From positions 1-39,220 of the forward strand of contig CALFAV010000077.1 in the NCBI GenBank assembly GCA_937946835.1: a DNA stretch of 39,220 nt, read 5' to 3'. How positions within the stretch are numbered: position 1 is the first letter of the stretch; each line of letters opens with the position of its first letter. The stretch comes from an uncultured Verrucomicrobiae bacterium. GTDB lineage: Bacteria; Verrucomicrobiota; Verrucomicrobiia; Limisphaerales; J093. The position numbers were made by a program, and so were the translations under genes. This document shows, piece after piece, positions 1-8,661 of the stretch. The notes under the pieces are model-generated. The model did not search any database. It was given only the letters and a program-made list of their open reading frames with translations, and was not told where the DNA came from.

Positions 1-241
1 CGGTGGCATTGGAGATGAGCGCCACGGGCACCCATCGCCGCAGGTTCTCCGAAACCTCGACCCGGTGAGGCACTCCCGGGATACCGTGCAGGGTAAGCTC
101 GGCCGTCTGCGGAGGGCTGCGCAGCCGGAGATGCAACACCGGCCGCATCTCGGTTTGTGCGCTGCAAATTCCGAGCAGGAACGACCACAGCAGCCCGTGG
201 CCTCCAAAGCGAAAAACGCGGGGGAACGCCCTGTAATTCAT
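1..241 (-). CDS. Exported protein, N-terminal fragment (gene leaves the window on the left)
   Basis: An ATG on the minus strand at 241 opens a frame that stays open for 80 codons to the window edge. Residues about 1-29 look like a signal peptide: basic residues, then a hydrophobic core GLLWSFLLGICSAQ ending in an AQ-type cleavage site. Downstream the chain reads like the short beta module common in secreted Verrucomicrobia proteins, with a GVPHRVEVSENLRRWVPV stretch resembling the motif pattern Y-x-V-E-x-S-x-D-L-x-x-W. The likely role is a surface or exported protein, but the catalytic or binding part lies outside the window, so no function is assigned. No strong Shine-Dalgarno sequence is visible before the ATG. 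Confidence 0.6.
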   Translation of the reverse strand, partial: MNYRAFPRVFRFGGHGLLWSFLLGICSAQTEMRPVLHLRLRSPPQTAELTLHGIPGVPHRVEVSENLRRWVPVALISNAT

Positions 242-1027
242 TGGACGGTTCCGGTTGTCAGGTTGGGAGACTGGTTGAGCATAGGAACGGCTTTCAGGCC
301 TGAAAAGTCAATCGAAAAGTCAACCGCGCCCGGGCAATCGGAGTTCGCCCGCTCCGCGCTTTGCGCCCTCCGGGGCGGGTACTGCTTGGTCGCGGTCAGC
401 AAGCCGGATGGCTGTTACCTGGGTGCGCGCCTGGTGGGCCGGTCTCGGCCCGAAGCAGCCCGCAGGGCCCGCGGCTACCAACGCTGCGGGTTCCCGGTCT
501 TGGTGGACCTTGCTTCGCTCGCCTCGGTGGAGCGAGCTTCGGGCGCCAAGGTCGTCGCGGAGGGGCAAGTTCCACGACCCCATGCTGTTAATCATGGTGA
601 ACCTCCCGCAGCGACCTGTGGCGAGAAAAAGTGGCAGGGGCGGCCGCCAGCCTGTGCCGTTGCCCGACACGGCAGACAGGCACCCCAAGACGTCCAGTGT
701 CAGCGTGGGACGCCGATCGGGGTGCCAGCCTTTGGAGTGCGCCAGCTTGCGGGCGCTTTCCCAAGGCCGAGCGGAGAAAGTGCGGCCACCGCCGTCGCCT
801 CCGGCCGGCGACCTGGCAGGGCGTTGCCGGCTGGAAGCCGGCGCTCCGGCGTCTAAAAAAAACAGCGCCGTTTCCTGCTTGCCCGCGGGTGGCGGCTCGC
901 CAAACCGGCGGCGAATACGAGCGGGTGGAGCCTCCAAGGTTAGGGGTGTCCCGTGAAGGTGGATTGGCACGCGGCGATTTCCGCGCCAGAATAGACGATG
1001 ACCACATCGCGTCGAACCACTCGCGCC
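242..1027. repeat. 786-bp noncoding region with degenerate inverted repeats
   Basis: No convincing gene was found here; the open frames lack signal peptides, motifs or start signals. Several stem-loops are visible. At 506-553, GACCTTG pairs with CAAGGTC and, inside it, GCTCGC (517-522) pairs with GCGAGC (532-537). At 826-842, GCCGGC-TGGAA-GCCGGC forms a perfect hairpin. An A8 run lies at about 855-862. The segment around 735-790, with alternating AGCTTG and GCGGGCGCTTTC words, resembles palindromic intergenic repeats that I recall from Verrucomicrobia and Planctomycetes genomes. The words CCCGCGGCTAC and GGCTG-x-x-CCGGCGC also occur in the region at 38303-38576, which suggests one dispersed family. 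The family is inferred from memory. Confidence 0.45.
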
Positions 1028-1669
1028 ATGAACCGATGGATCTACCTGGCTGCCACGCTGCTGGCCGGTCTGCACCTTCAAGCGGCCGAGTCGCCGTTTT
1101 TTCAAATGACCTTCCAAGATGTCGAGCCGGGGAAGCTCCCCGCCGACCTGTTGGTGTTGGACGGCGCGTTTGCCGTGCGGGCCGAGGGCGAGGCGCGCTT
1201 CCTCGAACTGCCGGGCGCGCCGTTGGAGACGTTCGGCGTGCTGTTCGGCCCGACGCTGACCAATGACGTGGCCGTGACCGCGCGCGTCTTCAGTACGAGC
1301 AGCGGCCGGCGCTATCCGGCCTTTGGGGTGGGACTGGGCGGGGTCAACGGCTACAAGCTGCGCGTCAGCCCGGGCAAGAAGCAACTCGAGTTGCTCCAAA
1401 GCGACACGGTGCTACGGGGTGTTCCGTTTGCCTGGGAATCGGGCCGCTGGACGCATCTGCGCCTGCAGCTTCGCCGGGTCGGCCAGACATGGAAAGTGGA
1501 GGGACGGGCCTGGACCGAAGACCACCCGGAGCCGGCTGACTGGCAGATTACCTGCGAGGCCACCGAGCCGCCGCGGCCGGGGCGTGCTTCCCTTTGGGGT
1601 GCGCCTTACGCCGGCACACCGATTCGGTTCGACGACCTCACCCTGAGCGCAGCGGCCCCCGGCTCCTGA
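1028..1669 (+). CDS. Secreted protein of unknown function, laminin G/DUF1080-like beta-sandwich
   Basis: This is a 213-residue exported protein. I chose the ATG at 1028 because it directly precedes a clean signal peptide (MNRWIYLAATLLAG...QAAES); an in-frame ATG at 998 would add ten basic residues. The mature chain has the look of a concanavalin-like sandwich: alternating strands, an FGVGLGGVNGYKLRVSPGKK segment, and a final FDDLTLS strand. That ending is typical of LamG or 3-keto-disaccharide hydrolase-like (DUF1080) folds in secreted PVC-group proteins. No catalytic residues can be assigned. A DUF6498 membrane protein follows 76 bp downstream on the same strand. The fold assignment is by impression only. 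Confidence 0.7.
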   Translation: MNRWIYLAATLLAGLHLQAAESPFFQMTFQDVEPGKLPADLLVLDGAFAVRAEGEARFLELPGAPLETFGVLFGPTLTNDVAVTARVFSTSSGRRYPAFGVGLGGVNGYKLRVSPGKKQLELLQSDTVLRGVPFAWESGRWTHLRLQLRRVGQTWKVEGRAWTEDHPEPADWQITCEATEPPRPGRASLWGAPYAGTPIRFDDLTLSAAAPGS

Positions 1670-1745
1670 GGTGCGGCGGTGGCGCAGGTTCCGGCGGTTG
1701 GGCAAGGTCATTGCCTTAAACCGGAGCCGCTGGTATGCCACCGCC

Positions 1746-2429
1746 ATGCCTTTGCCCGCCGCTCCGGCCGCGTCCGCACCGGACTGGCTCCGGCCGTCGG
1801 TCGTGGCCTTGGTGTTGGCCAACCTGCTGCCGCTGGGCGGGGTGCTGTTTCTGGGCTGGGAAATTTTCCCGTTGGTCTTCCTGTTCTGGCTGGAGAACGT
1901 GGTCGTGGGGATGTTCAACGTGCTCAAAATGCTCCTGGCCACACCGTCCGAGTCGGGGGCGTGGCTGGTCAAGGCCTTCATGATCCCGTTCTTTTGCTTC
2001 CACTACGGGATGTTTTGCTTCGTGCACGGGGCCTTTGTGTTTGCGTTGTTGGGGCGGGGGGTGGTGGAGATGGGGGGATTTCCCCGGCCGGCGCAGTTCG
2101 GGCGCGTGCTCGAATCCCAACATTTGTCCTGGGCGGTTCTCGCCCTGGTGGTCAGTCATGGGGTTTCCTTCGGGCTGAATTACCTGCGCTCCGGGGAATA
2201 TCGGCAGGCGCGGCTGGAGGTGTTGATGCATGCCCCTTACGGCCGGGTGGTGGTGTTGCATCTGGCCATCTTGGGCGGCGGTTTTTTGATCATGAGCCTG
2301 GGGTCGCCGGTGTGGGCGCTGGTGCTGTTAATCGCCCTGAAAATCGGTTTGGACCTGCGGGCACACCTGCGCGAGCGGCGGCGCTTTGCGGCTGCCGGCC
2401 CGGCCGATGAAACCCCGAGGGCTCGCTGA
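1746..2429 (+). CDS. DUF6498-family integral membrane protein
   Basis: This is a 227-residue polytopic membrane protein. The ATG at 1746 precedes MPLPAAPAAS, and the first membrane segment follows at about residue 20. About six hydrophobic segments are visible. The signature is FWLENVVVGMFNVLKM in the second helix, then FFCFHYGMFCFVHG, which match my recollection of DUF6498: a Trp-x-Glu-Asn pair in one helix and conserved His/Phe in the next. The function of the family is unknown. The conserved Glu, Asn and His inside helices would fit a transport or redox role, but that is speculation. The C-terminus is short and basic, probably cytoplasmic. The gene converges on the PQQ-propeller gene with a 28-bp gap. 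Confidence 0.75.
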   Translation: MPLPAAPAASAPDWLRPSVVALVLANLLPLGGVLFLGWEIFPLVFLFWLENVVVGMFNVLKMLLATPSESGAWLVKAFMIPFFCFHYGMFCFVHGAFVFALLGRGVVEMGGFPRPAQFGRVLESQHLSWAVLALVVSHGVSFGLNYLRSGEYRQARLEVLMHAPYGRVVVLHLAILGGGFLIMSLGSPVWALVLLIALKIGLDLRAHLRERRRFAAAGPADETPRAR

Positions 2430-2457
2430 GAGAGGCGTCGCCCTGCCGGCGTCGGCC

Positions 2458-3600
2458 TCAGGCCGTGTTCCGGAACACGTACACCCGGCGGTCGGTGCCG
2501 GGCAGATACACGTTGCCGGCGGGATCAAAACTCGGCGCGGCCAGGAACGCGCGCGTCGCTTCAAACACCACCCGTCCCCGGCCACCGGGCTCGATCAGGT
2601 GCAGTCGTCCCAGCGGATCGGCCACCAGACACTGCCCGCTCCCTTCGCACACGGGCGCGGCCAGCAAATATTCCGCGCCGGTGTTGTAACGGTGCGGCGT
2701 GGATGCCCCCTCGGCGCTGAACCGGTGCAGACCGCCGGCCAAATCCGCCACCCAGAGCGCGCCGTCCGGTGCCAGCGCGGGGGTGGCTTGCACGCCACCG
2801 GGCAGTGGCCAGCGACCGACCGGCCCGCCGGTGGCCTGCGACCAAACCAGCACGGCGGCCCCGCGCCCGTCATTGGCCACGAACCACACCCGCCCGCGGG
2901 CCTCGTCCACCACCGGCGCGGCGCTCACCAGCGTACGCCCCGCGCCGCGCGGGCCTTCCGGTTCGCGGTGCAACTCGGTTTCCCGACCGTTCGGGCCGCG
3001 CTGCACCAACGTCACCCCCGCACCGCGGGTCACGCGCAGGCAGTAAATGGTTTCGTCGCTCGCCGCCGCTGCGGCCGCAGACGGGGTCAGGCCGGCGTCC
3101 CATTCCTGCGCCGTGCGCCCCGAATCCGCGTCCAGGGCATGGAAGCGCCCGCCCCAACTGCTCACCACCACCCGGCGCGCGCGTGGCAGGTAGAGCAGGT
3201 CCGCGGTGATGCGCGGGTCGCTCGCGGTGGGCAGTTCGCGTTGCCAGAGCACCGCGCCGTCTGAAGCGTTCAGTGCATAAACCCGGCCGCGATGCGTGCC
3301 CACAAACAGCCGGCCCGCCGTCGGGTCCACCGCCGGCGTGGCGGACACCGCGCCATCGAGCCGGCAGCGCCACGGCTCCCTGCCTTCCGCGGCAAAAGCG
3401 CGCACCTCGCCGGCCATGTCGGCCACAAAGCCGCATCCGCGGGCATCAAATACCACCGCGGCTTGCACTGCGCCGGCGGTCTTTAGGCGGGGCTGCGGGC
3501 GGCCCCGCACGGCCACCGACGCGGGGAACCGGCCCGTGCGGGCGGGGTTACCGCCGGCCTGGCTCCAGACTCGGGCGGGGTCCACCGCGGGCGGGTTCAT
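2458..3600 (-). CDS. PQQ-like (BamB-type) beta-propeller protein
   Basis: This is a 380-residue repeat protein. Repeated blades carry the pattern of PQQ/BamB propellers, for example GRVYALNASDGAVLWQREL and RFHALDADSGRTAQEWD, and it opens with WSQAGGNPARTGRF, a common beginning of this family. Quinoprotein-like propellers either bind PQQ or act as protein-interaction scaffolds. No calcium or PQQ ligand set is recognisable, so a scaffold or sensor role is more likely. There is no signal peptide at the ATG, which is odd because the upstream partner gene is Tat-exported. The start ATG overlaps the stop of the DUF362 gene as ATGA (3597-3600), indicating translational coupling. The substrate is unknown. 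Confidence 0.8.
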   Translation of the reverse strand: MNPPAVDPARVWSQAGGNPARTGRFPASVAVRGRPQPRLKTAGAVQAAVVFDARGCGFVADMAGEVRAFAAEGREPWRCRLDGAVSATPAVDPTAGRLFVGTHRGRVYALNASDGAVLWQRELPTASDPRITADLLYLPRARRVVVSSWGGRFHALDADSGRTAQEWDAGLTPSAAAAAASDETIYCLRVTRGAGVTLVQRGPNGRETELHREPEGPRGAGRTLVSAAPVVDEARGRVWFVANDGRGAAVLVWSQATGGPVGRWPLPGGVQATPALAPDGALWVADLAGGLHRFSAEGASTPHRYNTGAEYLLAAPVCEGSGQCLVADPLGRLHLIEPGGRGRVVFEATRAFLAAPSFDPAGNVYLPGTDRRVYVFRNTA

Positions 3601-4844
3601 GAGGGCGGGCCGGCCAACCGGCGGTAGGTGGGATGAAATTCAAACCGCGCGGCCTCGAGGCCAACCCCTCCGATCTCGAGGCGCTTCAGACGGTTCTCGC
3701 CCAGGCCGCGTCGGCGCGCCAGGGCCAGGTGGTTGGTGCCGTTCACAAAGGGCCAGGTGCGGTCCGGGGCGTCGGGGTCGAAGCCCATGACCGCCGCGGC
3801 CACCGCGTCGGTGCAGACCGGGTTGCGCCCCGCCAGGAGCACTCCGGGCCGCGTCACGGACACCATCGCGCCGTTCCACCAGCCTTCGGCGGTCTGGATG
3901 GTGCTGATGCCGTCAATGACGGCCAGGTGGATGGGAAAGGCGGCGGCCAGGTCCACGATGAAGCGCGGCACGTTGTAGCCGTGGTCGCCCCGGACCGAGC
4001 GGCCGGTGAACGAGCGGGCCGAGGTCAGGGGCGGCCGTTCGCAACTGTGCATCGTGGCGCCGCGGTACCCGATGGCGTTTTCGTCCGGTTCATCCTTCAA
4101 GTCCTCGCCGTAGAGGCTGCTGGGGGGCACGCCGAAGAGGTTCTTGAGCGCGCCGGTGATGCCGCCGGAGACGTGGCTTTTGAGCTTGGTGAGCGACACC
4201 AGGACGTCGGTGTCCACGTAGGAGCGGTTGACCTCCCAGGCCGTGGCCAGTTCGCCGCCGGGCACTTTCACCCAGGCGTAGGAGCCGTGCCGGCCGCGGT
4301 TGCGGGTGTTCTCGAAACGCACCCGGCCGTCCATGACGGCGCGAAATTCGTCCAGCTTGAACCCGTAACCGGCGAAGGCCTCCGGGTCGGGCGTGCGAAA
4401 GGGCAATTGATCGCAGAGAACCACCTCCCGCGCGCCGTACTCGATGAGCAGGCTGCCCAGGGCGCGGGCCACGACCGGATGCACGGTGACCGTGAGCCAG
4501 AGCGGGACCCCCTGCACGTCTTCCGCCGAGGTGTTCACCAGGTTGACCTTCACGGTCACGTGTTTGCGCCGGACCAGTGGGCGTACATCGCCCAGCTCGT
4601 CCAGCATCCGGCCGAGGGTGCGCCGGACCGCGGGGTAGTCGTAGCGTTGACACAAACCCAGCGTGGTCGGGGCGCGCGGTACGCGGGCAGCGTCCCCCCG
4701 GTCGGTACGGGCGGCGCCCGGGGCGGTGCCGGCAGCCAGGGCAGCCGAGGCGGTGGCCAGCCCGCGCAGGAAATCACGCCGGGTCAGCCCCCCGCCCGGA
4801 CAGCGGGGAGTCGAGGGGGTGGCGGGGTTTCGCGGCAAACTCAT
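3597..4844 (-). CDS. DUF362 domain protein with Tat signal peptide
   Basis: This is a 415-residue protein. I chose the ATG at 4844 because it places a textbook twin-arginine signal near the N-terminus: TRRDFLRG followed by a hydrophobic Ala-rich stretch. Upstream in-frame codons lie in the divergent promoter gap to dnaX. The body matches the DUF362 family seen in PVC bacteria, with segments VTVKVNLVN, LVSLTKLKSHVSGGITGALK and the conserved LFGVPP. Some members carry ferredoxin 4Fe-4S motifs; none is present here. The Tat route implies export of a folded, possibly cofactor-bearing protein. It is the first gene of a two-gene unit with the PQQ-type propeller, overlapping it by 4 bp. The biochemical role is unknown. 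Confidence 0.85.
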   Translation of the reverse strand: MSLPRNPATPSTPRCPGGGLTRRDFLRGLATASAALAAGTAPGAARTDRGDAARVPRAPTTLGLCQRYDYPAVRRTLGRMLDELGDVRPLVRRKHVTVKVNLVNTSAEDVQGVPLWLTVTVHPVVARALGSLLIEYGAREVVLCDQLPFRTPDPEAFAGYGFKLDEFRAVMDGRVRFENTRNRGRHGSYAWVKVPGGELATAWEVNRSYVDTDVLVSLTKLKSHVSGGITGALKNLFGVPPSSLYGEDLKDEPDENAIGYRGATMHSCERPPLTSARSFTGRSVRGDHGYNVPRFIVDLAAAFPIHLAVIDGISTIQTAEGWWNGAMVSVTRPGVLLAGRNPVCTDAVAAAVMGFDPDAPDRTWPFVNGTNHLALARRRGLGENRLKRLEIGGVGLEAARFEFHPTYRRLAGPPS

Positions 4845-4998
4845 GCGGTGTGTTGGCGTCTTCAAGATAACGATTGGGGCCTGCCGGTCAACGGCACCGG
4901 GGCGGGGCCGGTGTCGTGGATTTGCAATTGCCTCGCCTCCGCCCGGCTCGCAACCTACCGTTGTTTGCCCGGGGTCCCGACCCGGCCATTGGCATTGC

Positions 4999-6849
4999 AT
5001 GAGTTACCAGGTCATCGCTCGCAAGTACCGGCCGCAGCGCTTCGAGGAAGTGGTGGGTCAGGAACACGTCACCACCACCCTGGCCAACGCCATTCGCGCC
5101 GGGCGCATTGCCCACGCCTACCTGTTTTGCGGCCCGCGCGGCACGGGCAAGACCACCATCGCCCGCATCTTTGCCAAGTGCCTCAACTGCACCGGCGGGC
5201 CGAAGGTGGACTTTGACGACAACGACCCCCGGTGCCGGGAAATCGCCGAGGGCCGCTCGCTGGACGTGTTGGAAATTGACGGTGCCAGCAACAACGGGGT
5301 GGAGCAGGTGCGGGAGTTGCGGGAGACCTGCAAGTTCGCCCCGGCCAACTCGCGCTTCAAAATCTACATCATTGACGAGGTCCACATGCTTTCGTCGGCG
5401 GCGTTCAACGCCCTGCTCAAGACCCTCGAAGAGCCGCCGGCCCACGTGAAGTTCCTCTTCGCCACGACCGACCCGGAAAAGGTCCTGCCCACCATCCTCT
5501 CGCGCTGCCAGCGGTTTGACCTGCGCCGCCTCCCCACCGCGCTCATTGTCCGGCATTTGGCGGACATCGCCGCGCGCGAGGGGGTCAAGGTCGAGGAGGC
5601 CGCCCTCCATGCCATTGCCCGGGGCGCCGACGGCGGGATGCGCGACGCCGAATCCACCCTGGATCAACTGATCAGCTTCTGCGGGTCCGAGATCGTGGAG
5701 GCGGATGTCCTGTCCATGTTCGGCCTGGCGGCGCGCGATCAGGTCCTGGCCCTGACCGACGCCGTGTTGGCGGGGGACGCGGCGCGCGTGCTCCAGTCCC
5801 TGGATGAACTGGCCCGGGGCGGGAAGGACCTGGGGCGGTTGCTCGGCGACCTGCTCCACCATTTTCGCAATCTGCTGGTCTTCCAGGTCAGCGGCGGAGA
5901 CCCCGGCCTGATCGAGGCCAGTGAGGCGGAACTGGACGCGCTTCGGCGCCAGGCAAAGCAAACCGAGCCCGAGGCGGTCACGCGGATCATGGAGGTGCTG
6001 ACCGAGGCCGAAGCCCGGTGGCGCGATGCCCTCTCGCGCAAGATCGCCCTGGAGGTGGCGTTGTTGAAGGCCATCCAGATGCGGAACGCAGTGAGCCTGG
6101 ACACGGTGCTCAGCCGGTTGCAGGCCCTGCGCGGCGAAGCGCCCGCTACCGAACCGACCGCCCCGGCCGGCAAACCAACGGCCGCGCCGGCCCTGGCGCC
6201 CGCCCGTGCCCCCGACCCGGGCGGGACACAAGCTTCCGCGCCGGCGCATGAGCAGGTGGGGGAGACGAGCGCGGAAGAAGCGGCCACCGGAGCGCTGCGG
6301 GAGAGCGCCCCGGGGCCCGACCCGGTTGAGGCAGGTTCCGGGGGCTTGTCAACCGGCGTGCCCGCCGAGCTGGCTGCGGTGTGGACCGCGGTGCTGCGCG
6401 GGGTTCAGCGGACCCGGCGGTTCCTTTACAACTACCTCCTCAAAGCCTTCCCGGTATCCGCTGACCGCGAGCAGCTCACCATCGGTTTCCCGCCGGCCCA
6501 CGCCGGGTTCATTCCCCTGGTGGACACCGCGTCCCACCGCGAGATTATCCTGGCCGAGTTGCGGGCCCAGGGTTGGCGGGAACCGCGTGTGAAAATCGTC
6601 CAAGCCGAACCGCCGACCGGGTTGGCCGCCACCGCGCCCGCCCCAACCTCGGCGGCGGACACGCCGCCTGCCGTGGCGGTCGCCGGGGCTGCCGCCGGAA
6701 CAGAAACCGCCCCGCCGATCCCGACCCAGGCCGGTTCCCCCCCGCTGGACCCGGCCCGTTTCAAAGACGACCCGCTCATTCGGGAGGCGCTGGAAGTTTT
6801 CAAGGGCCGCATCGCCCGGGTGATTGCTCCCGCCACGCCGGGCGCCTAG
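4999..6849 (+). CDS. dnaX: DNA polymerase III subunit gamma/tau
   Basis: This is the 616-residue clamp-loader ATPase of the replisome. The ATG at 4999 gives the family start MSYQVIARKYRPQ. Visible motifs are Walker A GPRGTGKTT (residues 45-53), Walker B IIDEVHML, the LLKTLEEPP segment, and the SRC arginine-finger motif. Domain III ends near residue 380. A Pro/Ala-rich linker follows, then a C-terminal module (about 455-530) and a second Ala/Pro tail. The zinc site is altered: C64 and C79 are kept, but the positions of E. coli C73 and C76 are D73 and D76. I saw no A-rich slippery heptamer, so a separate gamma product by frameshifting is not supported. It heads the conserved dnaX-ybaB-recR cluster. 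Confidence 0.97.
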   Translation: MSYQVIARKYRPQRFEEVVGQEHVTTTLANAIRAGRIAHAYLFCGPRGTGKTTIARIFAKCLNCTGGPKVDFDDNDPRCREIAEGRSLDVLEIDGASNNGVEQVRELRETCKFAPANSRFKIYIIDEVHMLSSAAFNALLKTLEEPPAHVKFLFATTDPEKVLPTILSRCQRFDLRRLPTALIVRHLADIAAREGVKVEEAALHAIARGADGGMRDAESTLDQLISFCGSEIVEADVLSMFGLAARDQVLALTDAVLAGDAARVLQSLDELARGGKDLGRLLGDLLHHFRNLLVFQVSGGDPGLIEASEAELDALRRQAKQTEPEAVTRIMEVLTEAEARWRDALSRKIALEVALLKAIQMRNAVSLDTVLSRLQALRGEAPATEPTAPAGKPTAAPALAPARAPDPGGTQASAPAHEQVGETSAEEAATGALRESAPGPDPVEAGSGGLSTGVPAELAAVWTAVLRGVQRTRRFLYNYLLKAFPVSADREQLTIGFPPAHAGFIPLVDTASHREIILAELRAQGWREPRVKIVQAEPPTGLAATAPAPTSAADTPPAVAVAGAAAGTETAPPIPTQAGSPPLDPARFKDDPLIREALEVFKGRIARVIAPATPGA

Positions 6850-6858
6850 ACTGCCCGC

Positions 6859-7170
6859 ATGTCGAGTCTGGGCAAATTGATGAAACAGGCGGCGCGGATG
6901 CAGCAGCAGTTGCAGGCCGTCCAGGCGGAACTGGCCCAACGCACCGTCGAGGCCACCAGCGGCGGCGGCATGGTGCGAGCCACGGCGCGCTGTGATGGGA
7001 GCCTGTCGGCCCTCAAAATTGATCCGCAAGCCGTCAATCCGGCGGACGTCTCGCTGCTCGAGGACCTGGTGCTGGCGGCGGTCAACAATGCCCTGACCCT
7101 GGCGCGCGAAACCGCCGCCGCCGAGATGAACCGAGTGACCGGCGGCGCGAACCTGCCGGGGTTGATGTAG
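6859..7170 (+). CDS. ybaB: YbaB/EbfC family nucleoid-associated protein
   Basis: This is a 103-residue protein encoded 9 bp after dnaX. YbaB/EbfC proteins are small dimeric DNA-binding proteins, and the gene is classically placed between dnaX and recR. The N-terminus MSSLGKLMKQAARMQQQLQ is the typical Met/Gln-rich helix. A central beta-sheet with GGGMVRATARCDG follows, and the chain ends NLPGLM, the usual family ending. Length and composition are normal. Its tight spacing indicates cotranscription with dnaX. Confidence 0.95.
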   Translation: MSSLGKLMKQAARMQQQLQAVQAELAQRTVEATSGGGMVRATARCDGSLSALKIDPQAVNPADVSLLEDLVLAAVNNALTLARETAAAEMNRVTGGANLPGLM

Positions 7171-7213
7171 CCGGCGCGGACCCGGCCGCGCCCCGCATCG
7201 GAGTCGTTTTTCC

Positions 7214-7816
7214 GTGGTGTCTTTACCCGAAACCCTCCACCAGCTCACCGCCGTGCTGGGCGAGTTGCCCGGCATCGGCCCGCGCACGGCCGAGCGGCTG
7301 GCCTTGTTTCTGGTCCAGGCCCCGCCGGAGCTGACCCAGCGCCTGGCGTCAGCCTTGCTGGCGGCGCGCGAGCGCATTCAGACCTGCCGCGTGTGTGGCG
7401 CACTTACCGAATCCCAGCCGTGCGCCCTGTGCACGGACGCCCGCCGGGACGGCACTACGCTGTGCGTGGTGGAGCGTCCCGTGGACCTGTTGTTGATCGA
7501 GAAGTCCGGCAGCTTTCGTGGACGCTACCACGTGCTGGGCGGCAAGCTTTCACCGCTCAACGGCATCGAGCCCGAGGACCTGCGCATCCGCGAGCTGGAG
7601 GAACGCCTGGGGCCGGAGGGCGTCCGCGAGGTGGTCCTGGCGTTGCCCACGGATGTGGAGGGTGACGCCACCTGCCATTATCTGGCCCGGCGGCTGGCGC
7701 CGCGCGGAGTGAGAGTGACGCGGCTGGCCCACGGGCTGCCGGTGGGCGGCGGGCTGGAGTTTGCCGATGAACTGACCTTGAGCCGCGCCCTGGCCGGGCG
7801 GCAGCCAGTGGCGTAA
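7214..7816 (+). CDS. recR: Recombination protein RecR
   Basis: This is the 200-residue RecR of the RecFOR gap-repair pathway, which helps load RecA at single-strand gaps. The start is a GTG at 7214 (a second GTG at 7217 would remove only one residue). Helix-hairpin-helix LPGIGPRTAERLA lies near residues 17-29. The four-cysteine zinc finger CRVCGALTESQPCALC lies around 57-72. A Toprim domain starting CVVERPVDLLLIEKSG and the LSPLNGI motif follow. The length equals the family norm. It is the third gene of the dnaX-ybaB-recR unit; the 43-bp gap to ybaB has no obvious terminator. Confidence 0.97.
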   Translation: MVSLPETLHQLTAVLGELPGIGPRTAERLALFLVQAPPELTQRLASALLAARERIQTCRVCGALTESQPCALCTDARRDGTTLCVVERPVDLLLIEKSGSFRGRYHVLGGKLSPLNGIEPEDLRIRELEERLGPEGVREVVLALPTDVEGDATCHYLARRLAPRGVRVTRLAHGLPVGGGLEFADELTLSRALAGRQPVA

Positions 7817-7829
7817 CCGCGGCCAGGAC

Positions 7830-8576
7830 ATGGATCGGGTCCAACCCGCCGGATTTTCCCCTCGAAACCAACGTTTCCCGCCCGTGAAAATTCAAAGCCC
7901 CATTCCCGCCCCCGCCCCCGGCCGTGACCGGGGCGACGTTTGCCCGCTGCGGCCGCGCGCGGTCATCTTCGATCTGGGCAAGGTGCTGCTGGATTTTGAC
8001 TACCAGATCGCGCTGCGGCGGTTGTTGCCCCGGTGCCGCGTCCCGGCGGAGGCGCTGCGGCACCTGCTCCTGCACGAGCGATTGCTGGTGGAGTACGAAA
8101 CGGGTCGGATCAGCACGGCCGAGTTCATCGCCCGCCTGACCGCCGCCACCGGTTACCAGGGTACGGAGGCGGAGTTTCGGGCCGGGTTTGGCGACATTTT
8201 CACGCCCATCGAGCCAATGGTGGCGTTGCACGCCGAACTGCGCGCCCGGGGGGTGCCGGTGTATGTGTTGTCCAACACCAACGAACTGGCCGTGGACTTC
8301 ATCCGGGGCCGGTACCCGTGGTTTGCGGAGTTCACCGGGTACGTGCTCTCGTACGAGCACCACGCCCTGAAGCCGGACCCGGCCCTGTATGTGGTGGCCG
8401 AGCGCTTGAGCGGCTGCCGCGGGGCGGAGTTGTTTTACTTTGACGACCGACCGGAAAATGTGGCCGCCGCCCGGGACCGCGGTTGGCAGGCGGTGGAGCA
8501 CACCGACCCGGAGCGCTCCCGGGCCGCACTGGCGGCCACCGGGTTGCTGGACGGTGCCCCCGGTCATGCCGGATGA
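7830..8576 (+). CDS. HAD-superfamily (subfamily IA, YihX-like) hydrolase
   Basis: This is a 248-residue HAD phosphatase. Motif I is VIFDLGKVLLDFD, where the nucleophile Asp is followed by Gly two places on, as in YihX-type sugar-phosphate phosphatases. Motif II is VYVLSNTNE, motif III is the Lys in ALKPDPALY, and motif IV is FYFDDRPENV. A helical cap follows motif I. By analogy the substrate is a small phosphomonoester such as a sugar phosphate, but this is inference. The ATG at 7830 leaves about 40 residues before motif I; the GTG at 7884 is an alternative start giving a more usual N-terminus. It lies 13 bp after recR and may be cotranscribed. Confidence 0.85.
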   Translation: MDRVQPAGFSPRNQRFPPVKIQSPIPAPAPGRDRGDVCPLRPRAVIFDLGKVLLDFDYQIALRRLLPRCRVPAEALRHLLLHERLLVEYETGRISTAEFIARLTAATGYQGTEAEFRAGFGDIFTPIEPMVALHAELRARGVPVYVLSNTNELAVDFIRGRYPWFAEFTGYVLSYEHHALKPDPALYVVAERLSGCRGAELFYFDDRPENVAAARDRGWQAVEHTDPERSRAALAATGLLDGAPGHAG

Positions 8577-8661
8577 CTTGAAGCACCGGTCGTCCGGGGG
8601 CGCGCGGTGGTTTTCGCTTGCCGGACCCGCGGGGCCGGCTCAAATTTTCCGTCGTTGGACC

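Noticed and set aside
320-1399. A minus-strand frame of about 359 codons across the noncoding gap and the secreted-protein gene
   Set aside because: No signal peptide, domain or plausible start; overlaps the better-supported gene at 1028-1669.
5941-6250. Possible programmed frameshift in dnaX producing a separate gamma subunit
   Set aside because: No A-rich slippery heptamer with downstream stem was found in the region after domain III.
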